Part shown: positions 37,883-47,835 of the stretch, piece after piece | Layout: every line of letters starts with the position of its first letter | Position numbering within the stretch: the first letter of the stretch is position 1 | DNA from: Paenibacillus kobensis NBRC 15729 | GTDB lineage: Bacteria; Bacillota; Bacilli; Paenibacillales; Paenibacillaceae | Direction of reading: 5' to 3' | NCBI RefSeq assembly: GCF_004000825.1 | Contig: NZ_BILZ01000002.1 | Span: forward strand, 186,001-250,000 | DNA length: 64,000 nt | The notes under the pieces: model-generated | The model's input: the letters and a program-made list of their open reading frames with translations, nothing else | Database searches by the model: none | What the model was told of the DNA's origin: nothing | Position numbers and translations under genes: made by a program

Positions 37883-37891
37883 ATTATAGCA
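37883..37891 (-). promoter_or_regulatory. Extended -10 promoter of hemA
   Basis: A perfect TATAAT (37883-37888) preceded by TGC, an extended -10 element. No good -35 is seen 17 bp upstream. The untranslated leader is about 45 nt. Confidence 0.65.
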
Positions 37892-37984
37892 TAGTCTCCT
37901 GTACGCTGACGCCTTCATTTATGAAAAATGTTTGAAAGAAGCTATGTCCCTAGTGTAGTCAGACAAAACTTCCCTTATTCGCAT

Positions 37985-38023
37985 CCAAAAAGAAATGGCC
38001 ATGGATTGATGTCCATGACCATT
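37985..38023 (-). terminator. Terminator after speD
   Basis: Stem AATGG.CATGGA with TCCATG.CCATT (37994-38005 with 38012-38023), followed on the minus strand by TTTCTTTTT. Confidence 0.85.
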
Positions 38024-38075
38024 CCTTCTATACAATGCGTTTCGCATGTTCATTCCATCTTGCATCGCTTCGTAA

Positions 38076-38474
38076 TTATACGAGCTCCGCTTGTTTCATT
38101 ACGGGTTCAACAACTTGCAGTTCACCCATGCCGCGTACGAGCTTCTTCGCATACGAAGCCTTAGGCTTCAATACGGACAGCATGTAATCAATTGCCAGCT
38201 GCGGATCCACGGTTTCACCGCAGGTGTAACAGTCGAGCGCCGCAAAGCCCTTCTCCGGATACGTATGAATCGAGAGATGGCTTTCCGACAGGAGTACGAG
38301 CACCGTCGCGCCTTGAGGATCGAATTGCTTTGCCTGCATGGAAAGTACGGTAGCACCGCATGCTTCAGCAGCTTCCACCATTTGAGCCTGCAAGGCCTCT
38401 GCATTGTTCAGGAGATCAAAATCTACGCCCCAAGTGTCAACAGCAACGTGTCTTCCGAAAGTTGAATATTCCAT
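38076..38474 (-). CDS. speD: S-adenosylmethionine decarboxylase proenzyme
   Basis: 132 residues of the short bacterial class. The self-cleavage site is LSESHLSIHTYPE, with S65 becoming the pyruvoyl group, and C-terminal DCYTCGETVDP. It supplies decarboxylated AdoMet for spermidine synthesis. AAGGGGG precedes the ATG. It is monocistronic. Confidence 0.96.
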   Translation of the reverse strand: MEYSTFGRHVAVDTWGVDFDLLNNAEALQAQMVEAAEACGATVLSMQAKQFDPQGATVLVLLSESHLSIHTYPEKGFAALDCYTCGETVDPQLAIDYMLSVLKPKASYAKKLVRGMGELQVVEPVMKQAELV

Positions 38475-38785
38475 CTTTCGGTCCCCCTTCCTAGGAATAA
38501 AATGTTTAAAAAAATTTCATCCGCTAGGACCTACGTCATTCACTTCCCGAGGGAATAATCTCTCGCAACATTACTATGTCCTGAGTGAATCCTGGTTCCT
38601 ATTCTGTTCAACGAAAATAAAAATAACATCTATCGATCTGAATTGCAACCCTTTTTTTCGGGCTGTTTGAATCGTTCCTTGGGGTTGAAAAGATCCATCA
38701 ATTCCGTATATAACGTATGTGGAATTGTCGGACATTGTGCACGGCATTATGTTGATCCCGCCATGATAAATGCCGTTCCACAACA
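38475..38785. other. Intergenic region upstream of speD
   Basis: About 310 bp of AT-rich DNA between the terminator of the upstream gene and speD. It must hold the speD promoter, but no box pair stands out clearly. Reading frames on the plus strand run into the neighbouring gene antisense and have no start signals. Confidence 0.45.
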
Positions 38786-38813
38786 AATAAAAAAGACCGC
38801 ACCATGTGCGGCC
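38786..38813 (-). terminator. Terminator after the unknown 196-residue protein gene
   Basis: Stem CCGCAC/GTGCGG (38797-38802 with 38806-38811) followed by TTTTTTATTT on the minus strand. Confidence 0.88.
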
Positions 38814-38840
38814 TATCAGGCCATTCCCGTATCTTTCACT

Positions 38841-39431
38841 TCACGCTTCAAGCACGAACAATTGATGCGTCGCTTCGCGAAGCCGCAGATCGATGTCCTG
38901 AAGCTGGCCTTCGTCAACCGTCTGATTGCGAAGGTCGAGCAGCTCGTTGATCGTTCCTTGCACCATCTCGATCTCACGCTCTATGATCGTGGTCCGAAAC
39001 TGCCGTTCCAGCTGTCCGAGCGTATCCTTGTGCTCGAACACAATTCGTTCGGTACCTCCCGCACTTTCCACAATCCGGCGGACTTGACCCTTATTATAAT
39101 GATAAATCATCGTATAATTGCTGTAGATCCGATTGACGATCGCATCCCCGCGAAAAGCCGCTACCGCTTTGCGCATCGCATTCGTTAATCCAGGATGAAC
39201 AAGTCGGCAGGAAAGCACACACACATACACATCTTGATGACGTTCAAATACTAAGCGGATTTCTTCCCTCCCTGCCAAGTCTTCGAGAACAACCTCTTGA
39301 TTCCCGTTCTCGAGCACCTTCACGCCGTAGCGGATTTGCTGATCCTCGAAGAACCGGACAAAGCGAGACATTTCCTCAACCGACAACTGCAGTTTGGCTT
39401 TGACATACTGAGTGGCTAACCGCTGAGCCAT
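38841..39431 (-). CDS. Conserved protein of unknown function
   Basis: 196 residues, soluble, alpha/beta with a helical C-terminus. The order VRFFEDQQIRYGVKVLENG, LSCRLVHPGLTNAMRKAVAA and a charged helical tail is not a motif I can link to an enzyme. I have the impression that similar Paenibacillus proteins carry a misleading peptide-synthetase name in databases; nothing in the sequence supports such a role. It has its own -10 (39485-39490) and terminator. Confidence 0.7.
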   Translation of the reverse strand: MAQRLATQYVKAKLQLSVEEMSRFVRFFEDQQIRYGVKVLENGNQEVVLEDLAGREEIRLVFERHQDVYVCVLSCRLVHPGLTNAMRKAVAAFRGDAIVNRIYSNYTMIYHYNKGQVRRIVESAGGTERIVFEHKDTLGQLERQFRTTIIEREIEMVQGTINELLDLRNQTVDEGQLQDIDLRLREATHQLFVLEA

Positions 39432-39484
39432 AAAATCTCCTCAATTCTTTAAGCTTGCACGACTTTGACTTCTGCCTCAGGTTT

Positions 39485-39490
39485 ATTATA
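39485..39490 (-). promoter_or_regulatory. -10 box of the unknown gene after engB
   Basis: A perfect TATAAT on the minus strand about 55 nt before the ATG. No good -35 element accompanies it. Confidence 0.4.
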
Positions 39491-39629
39491 CGTCATCCGG
39501 AATGTTTATTCCTGCTGAGCGTCCGCGATATTCAAGCGTATTTCTGAATAATCGGCCTGTTTCCTTGATGCGGTCGGCAATATTTCCAATATCCTTTGAA
39601 TTTGCTCAATCCTTCTTTGCCTTTCTCCT

Positions 39630-40217
39630 TTACCCGCCGATCGTCTGCAAAATGTGCCCCCACAGCTGGTCGCGGCCTTCTCCCGTTTCGGAAGAATAGC
39701 GGATCATCGTATCCCGAGGATCGACTTGAAGCGTTTCCTTCACTACTTTCATATGCTTGTCCCATCGGCTCTTCGGAATCTTGTCCGCCTTCGTCACGAC
39801 GATGCATGTCGGGATTTCATAATGCTTCAACCAATCATACATTAATTGATCATCTTTAGACGGCTCGTGACGAATATCGATGATAAGAAGAATGAGCTTC
39901 AGTTCCTCGCGGTCCTTCAAGTACGTCTCGATCATCCGACCCCAAGCTTCGCGCTCCGTCTTGGATACCTTTGCATAACCGTAGCCTGGAAAATCGACGA
40001 AATAAACGAGTTCATTAATTTTGTAATAGTTCAATTGCTGCGTCTTGCCCGGCTGCGAGCTTGTGCGGGCTAAATTTTTGCGCATAATCATGCGGTTGAT
40101 CAGCGATGACTTGCCGACATTGGAACGCCCTGCCAGAGCGATCTCTGGCAAGGCGTCGGTCGGATATTGGTCCGGTCGTACGGCGCTGATTATAAACTCT
40201 GCTGATGTGATTTTCAT
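39630..40217 (-). CDS. ysxC: Ribosome biogenesis GTPase YsxC (EngB)
   Basis: 195 residues. G1 [15 protein letters not shown]3 DFPGYGYAK and G4 [12 protein letters not shown] are all present. The GTPase acts in 50S subunit assembly. The ATG overlaps the lonA stop codon by 4 bp, so translation is coupled; the lonA-ysxC order matches B. subtilis. Confidence 0.96.
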   Translation of the reverse strand: MKITSAEFIISAVRPDQYPTDALPEIALAGRSNVGKSSLINRMIMRKNLARTSSQPGKTQQLNYYKINELVYFVDFPGYGYAKVSKTEREAWGRMIETYLKDREELKLILLIIDIRHEPSKDDQLMYDWLKHYEIPTCIVVTKADKIPKSRWDKHMKVVKETLQVDPRDTMIRYSSETGEGRDQLWGHILQTIGG

Positions 40218-42613
40218 GTAACGGTTGTCCCTGCTTTCTGTTGTTGCGCTTCGGATTCGTTTTTGGCAAGAATTGGTCCCGCCGGCAGCAGCGCGTGCTT
40301 CAGCACTTCGTCCATATGGCCGACCGGCACGAACGTCATCTCGGCCCGTATGCTGTCTGGCACATCGACCAAATCACGCTCGTTATCCTTCGGCAGCAGC
40401 ACTTTGCGGATGCCGGCCCGGTGCGCTGCTAGCGATTTCTCCTTGAGGCCCCCGATCGGAAGCACGCGGCCGCGCAGCGTAATCTCGCCGGTCATCGCGA
40501 CCTCGCGCGATACGGGGCGGTTCGTCAGCGCGCTAATAAGCGCCGTGGCCATCGTAATGCCCGCCGAAGGTCCATCCTTCGGAATAGCGCCTTCTGGAAT
40601 ATGAATATGAATGTCGTTCTTCTCATGAAACTGCGGGTCAATATGGAGCTCTTCCGCACGCGTACGCGTGTAACTGAATGCCGCTTGAGCGGATTCTTTC
40701 ATGACGTCGCCAAGCTTACCCGTAAGCGTAAGCTTCCCGCTGCCCGGCATAACCGTTACCTCGATGACGAGTGTATCGCCGCCGACTTCCGTCCAGGCAA
40801 GACCGGTAACAGCGCCAATCTGGTCTTCCTGCTCTGCAAGCCCGTAGCGGAATTTCGAAGGGCCGAGCCAGTCCTTCAGCTTCCCGGCGTCTACAATGAT
40901 CGGCCCCTCTTGGTTAGAAGCCGATACAATCTGCTTCGCCGCCTTACGGCACAATGCCGCAAGCTGTTGCTCCAGATTACGGACGCCGGATTCCCTCGTG
41001 TATTCGCGAATGACCGTTCGAAGCGTCTCATCCTCGACTGTCAGCTGCCCTTCCTCAAGACCGTGCTCCCGCTTCTGCTTCGGAAGCAAATACCGTTCAG
41101 CGATCTGCAGCTTCTCAAGTTCGGTATAGCCCGGAATATAGAGCACTTCCATCCGGTCGAGCAGCGGCCGCGGCACGTTATGAAGGCTGTTGGCCGTCGT
41201 CACGAACATGACATTAGACAGATCGTACGGCACCTCGATGAAGTGGTCGCTAAAGGTCGAATTTTGCTCCGGATCGAGAACTTCGAGCAATGCGGATGCC
41301 GGGTCCCCCCGGAAATCCATCGCCATCTTATCGATCTCATCCAACAGGAATACCGGATTCATCGTGCCAGCCGTCTTTATGCCTTGAATGATGCGCCCCG
41401 GCATTGCGCCGACATAAGTGCGGCGATGGCCGCGGATTTCCGCTTCGTCGCGGACGCCTCCAAGCGAGATACGCACGAACTTGCGGTCCAGCGACTTTGC
41501 AATCGAGCGTGCGATCGACGTTTTACCAACACCCGGAGGTCCGACGAGACACAGAATCGGTCCCTTCAGCTTCTGAACCAGCTTCTGAACGGCCAAATAT
41601 TCCAGAACCCGTTCCTTCGGCTTCTCCAGCCCATAGTGATCGTCGTTCAGAATCGCCTCGGCCTTCTCCAGATCGAGCTCGATTCCTTCATCCTTCCCTT
41701 TGTTCCAAGGCAATCCTAACAACCAATCGATATAATTGCGGATGACGCCGCCCTCTGCAGAGGTCGACGGCATCTTCTCGAGCCGGTCGATTTCTTTCTC
41801 GACCTTCTCCTTCACCTTGTCCGGCAGTCCCGCTTCCGCGAGCTGGGCGCGCAGCTCTTCGACTTCGCCGGCACGCCCTTCTTTATCGCCAAGTTCTTTC
41901 TGTATCGCCTTCATCTGCTCGCGAAGGTAATATTCTTTCTGCGTCTTCTCCATCTGCTTCTTGACGCGCTGGTTGATCTTCCTCTCCAACTCCAGCACTT
42001 CGCGTTCGTTATGCAGAATGTCCAACAGCTTCTCAAGCCGTGCACGAACGTCGATCGTCTCGAGAATGTCCTGCTTATCGCGTATCTTCAGTGACAGATG
42101 ACTCGTAATCACATCCGCCAGGCGTCCCGGCTCATCGATGTCGGAGACGGCGGCAAGCGTCTCGGGCGTCACTTTCTTAGACAGATTGATATAATTCTCA
42201 AACTGGCTGAGCACGGTCCGCATTAGCGCATCCGTCTCGGAGTCGTCGGTTTCCTGCTCCGGCAGTTCCCGAATCATAACCTCGTAATATTCGTCGTTCG
42301 GCAAATAATCGATGACCTCTGCACGAACAACGCCTTCGACGAGCACCCGTATCGTCCCGTTCGGCAGCTTCAGCATCTGACGGACGCGCGCGATCGTGCC
42401 GATCCGATATATATCTTCCTGTGTCGGTTCCTCGATGTTCACTTCCGACTGCGAGCAGAGCAGAATCATGTGGTCTTCGACCATTGCTCTCTCCAGCGCC
42501 CTGACCGACTTTTCCCTTCCCACGTCGAGGTGGAGAACCATGCTGGGATATACGAGCAGCCCCCTGAGCGGAAGCAGGGGCAGCCTACGACCTTTCGATT
42601 TACCCGGCCCCAT
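40214..42613 (-). CDS. lonA: ATP-dependent protease LonA
   Basis: 799 residues. An N-terminal substrate-binding domain ([20 protein letters not shown]) and coiled coil precede the AAA+ module (Walker [15 protein letters not shown], Walker [12 protein letters not shown]). The protease domain has the serine in [14 protein letters not shown] and the lysine further on in [10 protein letters not shown]. It degrades misfolded and regulatory proteins in the cytosol. GGAGG precedes the ATG. Confidence 0.97.
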   Translation of the reverse strand: MGPGKSKGRRLPLLPLRGLLVYPSMVLHLDVGREKSVRALERAMVEDHMILLCSQSEVNIEEPTQEDIYRIGTIARVRQMLKLPNGTIRVLVEGVVRAEVIDYLPNDEYYEVMIRELPEQETDDSETDALMRTVLSQFENYINLSKKVTPETLAAVSDIDEPGRLADVITSHLSLKIRDKQDILETIDVRARLEKLLDILHNEREVLELERKINQRVKKQMEKTQKEYYLREQMKAIQKELGDKEGRAGEVEELRAQLAEAGLPDKVKEKVEKEIDRLEKMPSTSAEGGVIRNYIDWLLGLPWNKGKDEGIELDLEKAEAILNDDHYGLEKPKERVLEYLAVQKLVQKLKGPILCLVGPPGVGKTSIARSIAKSLDRKFVRISLGGVRDEAEIRGHRRTYVGAMPGRIIQGIKTAGTMNPVFLLDEIDKMAMDFRGDPASALLEVLDPEQNSTFSDHFIEVPYDLSNVMFVTTANSLHNVPRPLLDRMEVLYIPGYTELEKLQIAERYLLPKQKREHGLEEGQLTVEDETLRTVIREYTRESGVRNLEQQLAALCRKAAKQIVSASNQEGPIIVDAGKLKDWLGPSKFRYGLAEQEDQIGAVTGLAWTEVGGDTLVIEVTVMPGSGKLTLTGKLGDVMKESAQAAFSYTRTRAEELHIDPQFHEKNDIHIHIPEGAIPKDGPSAGITMATALISALTNRPVSREVAMTGEITLRGRVLPIGGLKEKSLAAHRAGIRKVLLPKDNERDLVDVPDSIRAEMTFVPVGHMDEVLKHALLPAGPILAKNESEAQQQKAGTTVT

Positions 42614-42649
42614 ACCAGCACCTCCATTTGTGTTGTCTATCCTATTTTA

Positions 42650-44353
42650 TCACTCAGCCGAATCCGCCTGCAAATAAGGCACCGTCGGCGTTATGTAACG
42701 CTCCTGTGCAGCTGTGGCGTCAAGCAACTGAAACTTCTCTTCCGACTGCGGAAATACGAGCGCGAACACTTCTTCTACCCGGTCGACAGGAGTAATCTTC
42801 ACACCTTCAAGCCCTTCGAAAATCGCCTGCCAGTTCTCCCTCGGAATAATGACATGCTCTGCGCCGGCTTGGAAAGCCGCTTCCACTTTCGCTAGCACCC
42901 CACCTACCGGCTTCACGTTGCCGTGTATGCCGACTTCGCCGGTCATTGCAAGCTTGTTGCTGACCGGTTCGCCTTTGATAGCCGAAGCGATTGCCGTTGC
43001 CATGGCGATGCCAGCCGACGGTCCGTCGATCGGCGTGCCGCCAGGGAAGTTAATATGCAGATCGTAATCGTGCGGACGAAGACCGTAGCGGCGCAGCACG
43101 GTCAGCACGTTCTCAACCGAGCCCTTCGCCATGCTTTTGCGGCGAAGCGTACGCGATCCGCCGCCAAGCTCCTCCTCGTCCACGACGCCGGTAATCGTAA
43201 AGATGCCTTTGCCGGAACGAACCGGAATTGCACTAACCTCGATTTCCAGCAGCGTGCCCATATTCGGGCCATAGACGGCAAGACCGTTCACGAAGCCGAT
43301 TTGCGGCTCAGCCGGTACTTTCCGGTCGGGTCTCGGCGGAATTTGGCTGCTGTTGACAACCCATTCGATATCGGCAGCCGACAGTTCGCTGCGCTTCTCG
43401 GACAATGCAAGACCTGCGGCAAGCTGAATGACGTTCACCGCTTCCCGGCCGTTCGTCGCGTACCGTTTGACAACCTCAATTGCGGCTGGCGATGGCTCGA
43501 AGCCTATTTTCTTTACCGCATTGACGGCGATCTGCGATATTTCGTCTGCGAGCAGCGGCCGGAAATAGACTTCCATGCAGCGGGACCGAAGGGCCGCAGG
43601 CAACTCTTGCGGCGAACGCGTCGTCGCGCCGACAAGACGGAAATCGGCCGGCAGACCGTTCTGAAACACATCATGCACATACATCGGAATGTTCGCATCT
43701 TCAGAGTTGTAATAAGCGCTCTCCAAAAATACTTTCCGGTCTTCAAGAACTTTTAATAGCTTATTCAGCTGAATCGGGTGCAATTCCCCAATTTCATCGA
43801 TAAACAGAATGCCGCCATGCGCTTTAGTAACAGCGCCCGGCTTCGGCTGCGGAATGCCGGCAACCCCCATTGCGCCTGCGCCTTGATAGATCGGATCGTG
43901 AACCGAACCGATGAGCGGGTCGGCAATGCCGCGTTCGTCAAACCGCGCAGTCGTAGCATCGATCTCCGTAAATTTCGCATCCGACAAGAACGGAGACGCC
44001 GGATTCTTCTTCGCTTCCTCCAGCACGACCCGTGCTGCTGCAGTCTTGCCGACACCCGGCGGTCCATAAATAATAACATGCTGAGGATTGGCGCTGCACA
44101 GCGCTGCCTTCAGCGCACGCAGCCCGTCCACCTGGCCGACGATGTCCTGCATCGCTTGCGGTCTCGTTTTCTCCGCGAGCGGTTTCGTAAGCGAAATGGA
44201 ACGAAGCTTGCGAAGCTTATCAAGCTCTTTGCGTGATTCCCGGTCAACTGCGGAACGGTTCGTCTTCTGGTTGCGCAGCAAATTCCAAAAGTATAAGCCG
44301 ATAACGACAGCAAAAAACACCTGGATCAGCATCAGCACAAAACTTAAAGTCAT
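42650..44353 (-). CDS. lonB: Membrane-anchored ATP-dependent protease LonB
   Basis: 567 residues. An N-terminal membrane helix (about 5-23) replaces the LonA N-domain. Walker A is [16 protein letters not shown] and Walker B GGILFIDEIGEL; the protease serine is in IDGPSAGIAMATAI. In B. subtilis LonB is a forespore protein under sigma-F. GGAGG precedes the ATG. I could not make out a sigma-F promoter in the short gap after the ispG terminator. Confidence 0.93.
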   Translation of the reverse strand: MTLSFVLMLIQVFFAVVIGLYFWNLLRNQKTNRSAVDRESRKELDKLRKLRSISLTKPLAEKTRPQAMQDIVGQVDGLRALKAALCSANPQHVIIYGPPGVGKTAAARVVLEEAKKNPASPFLSDAKFTEIDATTARFDERGIADPLIGSVHDPIYQGAGAMGVAGIPQPKPGAVTKAHGGILFIDEIGELHPIQLNKLLKVLEDRKVFLESAYYNSEDANIPMYVHDVFQNGLPADFRLVGATTRSPQELPAALRSRCMEVYFRPLLADEISQIAVNAVKKIGFEPSPAAIEVVKRYATNGREAVNVIQLAAGLALSEKRSELSAADIEWVVNSSQIPPRPDRKVPAEPQIGFVNGLAVYGPNMGTLLEIEVSAIPVRSGKGIFTITGVVDEEELGGGSRTLRRKSMAKGSVENVLTVLRRYGLRPHDYDLHINFPGGTPIDGPSAGIAMATAIASAIKGEPVSNKLAMTGEVGIHGNVKPVGGVLAKVEAAFQAGAEHVIIPRENWQAIFEGLEGVKITPVDRVEEVFALVFPQSEEKFQLLDATAAQERYITPTVPYLQADSAE

Positions 44354-44392
44354 ATCTAAATCCCCTCCTTAATGTTTGGCACGGTGGCCAAT

Positions 44393-44440
44393 ACAAAAAA
44401 CACCCGCAGGTCTAATACTTGTCAGTATTCCCTGCGGGTG
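44393..44440 (-). terminator. Terminator after ispG
   Basis: A perfect 10-bp stem CACCCGCAGG/CCTGCGGGTG (44401-44410 with 44431-44440) and a loop that itself holds AATACT/AGTATT pairing; a T6 run follows on the minus strand. Confidence 0.93.
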
Positions 44441-44477
44441 TTCGAATATACGGAGAGGACTCGATTCTGTCCGGTCG

Positions 44478-45590
44478 TTAATTCGCGTGCGTATGCTGCT
44501 TCCGGCCCGGAATCTCGCCAGTCGCTTCGAATACGCGAACGATCTCGTCAATTTCTTTCTTCAGCTCGGACAACAGCTCAGCCTCCGGCACTTTGCGAAT
44601 CATTTCGCCGTAACGGAACAGCATGCCTTCGCCGCGTGCGCCTGCGATGCCGATATCCGCCTCGCGAGCTTCGCCCGGGCCGTTAACGGCACAGCCGAGC
44701 ACCGACACTTTGATCGGCACTTTGATCTTGGAGATGTACTCTTCGACTTCATTCGCGATCGAGAACAGGTCGATGTCAAGACGGCCGCAAGTCGGACAGG
44801 AAATCAGCGTCGCGGCGTTCGTAATCAGTCCGAACGTCTTAAGAAGTTCGCGCGCTACTTTCACTTCTTCGACTGGATCCGCACTCAAGCTGATCCGAAC
44901 CGTATTGCCGATGCCCATCGCGAGCAGAGCGCCAATACCCGCCGAGCTCTTGATTGTGCCGGTATGAAGCGTACCCGCCTCCGTAATGCCGAGATGGAGC
45001 GGATATTTGATCTTCTCCGCTGCCATCGAGTATGCTGCGATTGCCATTGGCACATCGGACGCTTTCAGCGAGACGATAATGTCATGGAAATCAAGTTCTT
45101 CGAGAATGCCGATATGGAACAAGGCGCTTTCGACCATTGCCTCAGGTGTAGGGTAGCCATACTTCTCGAGCAGATGGTTCTCGAGCGAGCCGGCGTTAAC
45201 GCCGATCCGGATCGGAATCCCTTTCTCTTTGCACGCCTGCACAACCGCTTCTACTTTCTCGCGGCGGCCGATGTTGCCCGGATTGATCCGGACTTTATCG
45301 ACGCCGTTCTCGATCGCAAGCAGCGCCAGACGGTAGTCGAAGTGAATATCCGCTACAAGCGGAATATGAATCTGCTTCTTAATTTCCTTGATCGCTTCGG
45401 CCGCTTCCTTGTTGTTGACGGTAACGCGAACGATCTGGCAACCCGCTTCTTCCAACCGTAAAATTTCGGCAACGGTCGCTTCCACGTCCGCCGTCTTCGT
45501 CGTACACATACTTTGAATAATAACTTCGTCGCTGCCGCCGATCGTCAGAGGACCGACTTTAACCGGTACCGTATCCTTGCGCAAATACAT
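44478..45590 (-). CDS. ispG: (E)-4-hydroxy-3-methylbut-2-enyl diphosphate synthase
   Basis: 370 residues. The TIM-barrel begins [19 protein letters not shown], and the 4Fe-4S ligands lie in [14 protein letters not shown] and [10 protein letters not shown]. It performs the sixth step of the MEP isoprenoid pathway. Start at 45590 (MYLRKDTV) has GGGAGAG upstream; a GTG 11 codons earlier lies inside a stable hairpin. The gene is not between lonB and clpX in B. subtilis, so this is a local insertion. Confidence 0.95.
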   Translation of the reverse strand: MYLRKDTVPVKVGPLTIGGSDEVIIQSMCTTKTADVEATVAEILRLEEAGCQIVRVTVNNKEAAEAIKEIKKQIHIPLVADIHFDYRLALLAIENGVDKVRINPGNIGRREKVEAVVQACKEKGIPIRIGVNAGSLENHLLEKYGYPTPEAMVESALFHIGILEELDFHDIIVSLKASDVPMAIAAYSMAAEKIKYPLHLGITEAGTLHTGTIKSSAGIGALLAMGIGNTVRISLSADPVEEVKVARELLKTFGLITNAATLISCPTCGRLDIDLFSIANEVEEYISKIKVPIKVSVLGCAVNGPGEAREADIGIAGARGEGMLFRYGEMIRKVPEAELLSELKKEIDEIVRVFEATGEIPGRKQHTHAN

Positions 45591-45621
45591 GACGTACTCT
45601 CTCCCATGAACGTCAAAGTCC

Positions 45622-45667
45622 ACCCGGCGGACGGACGGTTCAACTGACCGTCCGCCGGGGTGGAAGC
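45622..45667 (-). other. Large GC-rich hairpin between clpX and ispG
   Basis: A stem of about 15 bp (CCACC.CGGCGGACGG with its complement) around a 13-nt loop, about 35 nt before the ispG start. No T-run follows, so it is not a standard terminator. It may act in mRNA processing or protect the ispG transcript. Confidence 0.6.
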
Positions 45668-45712
45668 TCCGACGGTAATGTATGATGTCGCCGGCACCCT
45701 GAAGCTCAGGGA

Positions 45713-46969
45713 TTAGGCGCTTTCTTCTTTCTTCTTGCCCTTCTTCGTCGTCAACTCCGGCATAATCTTCTCATTGACCACTTGCTCGGTAATGAGGCAG
45801 TTGCTTACGTCATCACGCGACGGCACTTCGTACATGACCTCGAGCATAATGCCCTCGATAATGGCACGGAGACCGCGTGCACCCGTGTTGCGTTTAATCG
45901 CTTCGCGGGCGATCGCTTCCAATGCGCCCTTCTCGAACTCGAGCTTCACGTTATCCATCTCGAGAAGCTTCTGATACTGCTTCACGAGCGCGTTCTTCGG
46001 TTCGGACAGGATGCGCACGAGCGTCTCTTCGTCGAGAGGCTCAAGCGACGAGATAACCGGCAGACGGCCGACGAACTCCGGAATCAGACCGAATTTGAGC
46101 AAGTCTTCCGGCAGCACCATCGACAAGTACTCGCCTGGCTTCAGATCCTTCTGGCCGTCGCCAGCCGCGTTGAAGCCGATCACTTTCTTGCCGATTCTCC
46201 GTTTGATCAGCTGCTCCAGGCCGTCGAAAGCGCCGCCGCAGATGAACAGGATGTTCGTTGTATCGATCTGGATAAACTCTTGATGAGGATGCTTCCGTCC
46301 GCCTTGCGGAGGCACGGATGCAACCGTTCCTTCCAAAATCTTAAGAAGCGCCTGCTGCACGCCTTCGCCCGATACGTCGCGCGTAATCGAAGGGTTCTCC
46401 GACTTGCGCGCTACTTTATCGATCTCGTCGATATAGATAATGCCGCGTTCCGCTTTCTCTACATCGTAATCGGCTGCTTGAATCAGCTTCAGCAAAATGT
46501 TCTCAACGTCTTCACCGACATAACCGGCTTCCGTCAGAGACGTCGCATCCGCGATGGCAAACGGCACGTTCAAAATCTTCGCCATCGTCTGCGCCAACAG
46601 CGTCTTACCGGAGCCCGTAGGACCTACGAGCAAGATGTTGCTCTTCTGCAGCTCAACATCCTCCAGCTTGTTCTGCGAGTTAATGCGCTTGTAGTGGTTA
46701 TATACGGCAACCGCGAGCGATTTTTTCGCACTCTCTTGTCCGATGACGTAGGAGTCGAGAATCGCGCGAATGTCTTTCGGCTTCGGAATATCTTTCAGAT
46801 CAAGCTCTTCCTCGTGGCCGAGCTCCTCTTCTACGATTTCCGTGCACAGCTCGATGCACTCATCGCATATATAAACGCCGGGTCCGGCGACTAGCTTGCG
46901 AACCTGCTCCTGCGACTTGCCGCAGAACGAGCACTTCAACTGGCCTTTCTCGTCGTTGAATTTAAACAT
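45713..46969 (-). CDS. clpX: ATP-dependent Clp protease ATP-binding subunit ClpX
   Basis: 418 residues. An N-terminal C4 zinc domain ([19 protein letters not shown]), Walker [14 protein letters not shown] and Walker [11 protein letters not shown], and the pore and sensor regions are complete. The IGF-type loop region [10 protein letters not shown] binds ClpP. It unfolds substrates for ClpP. clpP ends 13 bp upstream, so the two are co-transcribed. Confidence 0.98.
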   Translation of the reverse strand: MFKFNDEKGQLKCSFCGKSQEQVRKLVAGPGVYICDECIELCTEIVEEELGHEEELDLKDIPKPKDIRAILDSYVIGQESAKKSLAVAVYNHYKRINSQNKLEDVELQKSNILLVGPTGSGKTLLAQTMAKILNVPFAIADATSLTEAGYVGEDVENILLKLIQAADYDVEKAERGIIYIDEIDKVARKSENPSITRDVSGEGVQQALLKILEGTVASVPPQGGRKHPHQEFIQIDTTNILFICGGAFDGLEQLIKRRIGKKVIGFNAAGDGQKDLKPGEYLSMVLPEDLLKFGLIPEFVGRLPVISSLEPLDEETLVRILSEPKNALVKQYQKLLEMDNVKLEFEKGALEAIAREAIKRNTGARGLRAIIEGIMLEVMYEVPSRDDVSNCLITEQVVNEKIMPELTTKKGKKKEESA

Positions 46970-46982
46970 GGAATCACCCTTT

Positions 46983-47564
46983 CTATAGTGACGTAACCAC
47001 CTTATCGATCAGACCGTAGGCAACCGCTTCTTCGGCCGACAGGAAGTTGTCGCGGTCCGTGTCGCGCTCGATCTTCTCGTACGGCTGACCCGTCCGCTCT
47101 ACATAAATTTGATTCAGCTTCTGCTTCGTCTTAATGATCCAGTCTGCATGGATCTTAATGTCCGATGCCTGGCCGCGTACGCCGCCAAGCGGCTGATGGA
47201 TCATCACTTCGCTGTTCGGAAGCGCGAAGCGTTTGCCCTTAGCGCCTGCCGTCAGCAGCAGCGAGCCCATGCTTGCCGCCATACCGACGCAGATCGTCGA
47301 TACTTCCGGCTTGATAAACTGCATCGTATCAAATATACCCATACCAGCGGTTACTGAACCGCCCGGGGAGTTAATATAGAGGTGAATATCTTTTTCTGGG
47401 TCGTCGGCCGCCAGAAACAACAGTTGTGCGATTACCGAGTTTGCAACGTCATCGTCAATTGCGCTCCCGAGAAAAATGATCCGGTCTTTCAAAAGCCGCG
47501 AATAGATATCGTAAGAACGCTCTCCACGATTCGTCTGTTCGACTACGATCGGTACTAAGTTCAT
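46983..47564 (-). CDS. clpP: ATP-dependent Clp protease proteolytic subunit ClpP
   Basis: 193 residues. Catalytic S98 in GMAASMG, H123 in MIHQPLGG and the aspartate near 172 (ERDTDRDNF) form the triad. Start at 47564 ([11 protein letters not shown]) has AAGG 9 nt upstream; an in-frame TTG three codons earlier is less likely. In B. subtilis clpP is distant from clpX; here the genes are adjacent. Confidence 0.97.
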   Translation of the reverse strand: MNLVPIVVEQTNRGERSYDIYSRLLKDRIIFLGSAIDDDVANSVIAQLLFLAADDPEKDIHLYINSPGGSVTAGMGIFDTMQFIKPEVSTICVGMAASMGSLLLTAGAKGKRFALPNSEVMIHQPLGGVRGQASDIKIHADWIIKTKQKLNQIYVERTGQPYEKIERDTDRDNFLSAEEAVAYGLIDKVVTSL

Positions 47565-47661
47565 TGCGACCAACCTTCTTTCTTTAGCGGAATGGTTACT
47601 TCCTTATTTTATCACGTCGCTGCGCCGATGTCATTTTTCAAAGGAAACAGATCGGTAACAC

Positions 47662-47667
47662 ATTATA
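47662..47667 (-). promoter_or_regulatory. -10 box of clpP-clpX
   Basis: A perfect TATAAT about 100 nt before the clpP start, with no clear -35. Upstream are GTGAAC-AGC-GTTCAC (47713-47727) and a small AGGGA-TTCG-TCCCT hairpin (about 47692-47705). I see no CtsR-type tandem repeat. Confidence 0.45.
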
Positions 47668-47763
47668 CGACGCGGTGTTGCCATTATGTACAGGGATTCG
47701 TCCCTATGGGCGGTGAACAGCGTTCACAATTATGTATATGATATGTATATGCACCGAGTGGAA

Positions 47764-47791
47764 AAATAAGGCACGTTCGAGAACGTGCCTT
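47764..47791 (-). terminator. Terminator after tig
   Basis: A perfect 10-bp stem AAGGCACGTT-CGAG-AACGTGCCTT followed on the minus strand by ATTTTTCC. Confidence 0.88.
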
Positions 47792-47835
47792 ACTTCCTAT
47801 TCCGCTTGTCCAGCAAGCGCTATATATGCTATGCC

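Noticed and set aside
38643-39188. Plus-strand 181-codon frame over the unknown gene after engB
   Set aside because: Antisense to a gene with its own ribosome-binding site and terminator; contains the terminator hairpin within its frame.
39486-39620. Short protein-like frame after ysxC (NIADRIKETGRLFRN...)
   Set aside because: It looks protein-like but has no ATG, GTG or TTG start in frame and lies after two in-frame stops; a decayed fragment or chance.
47710-47760. CtsR operator at clpP
   Set aside because: The inverted repeat GTGAAC-AGC-GTTCAC does not match the tandem GGTCAAA heptads of CtsR.
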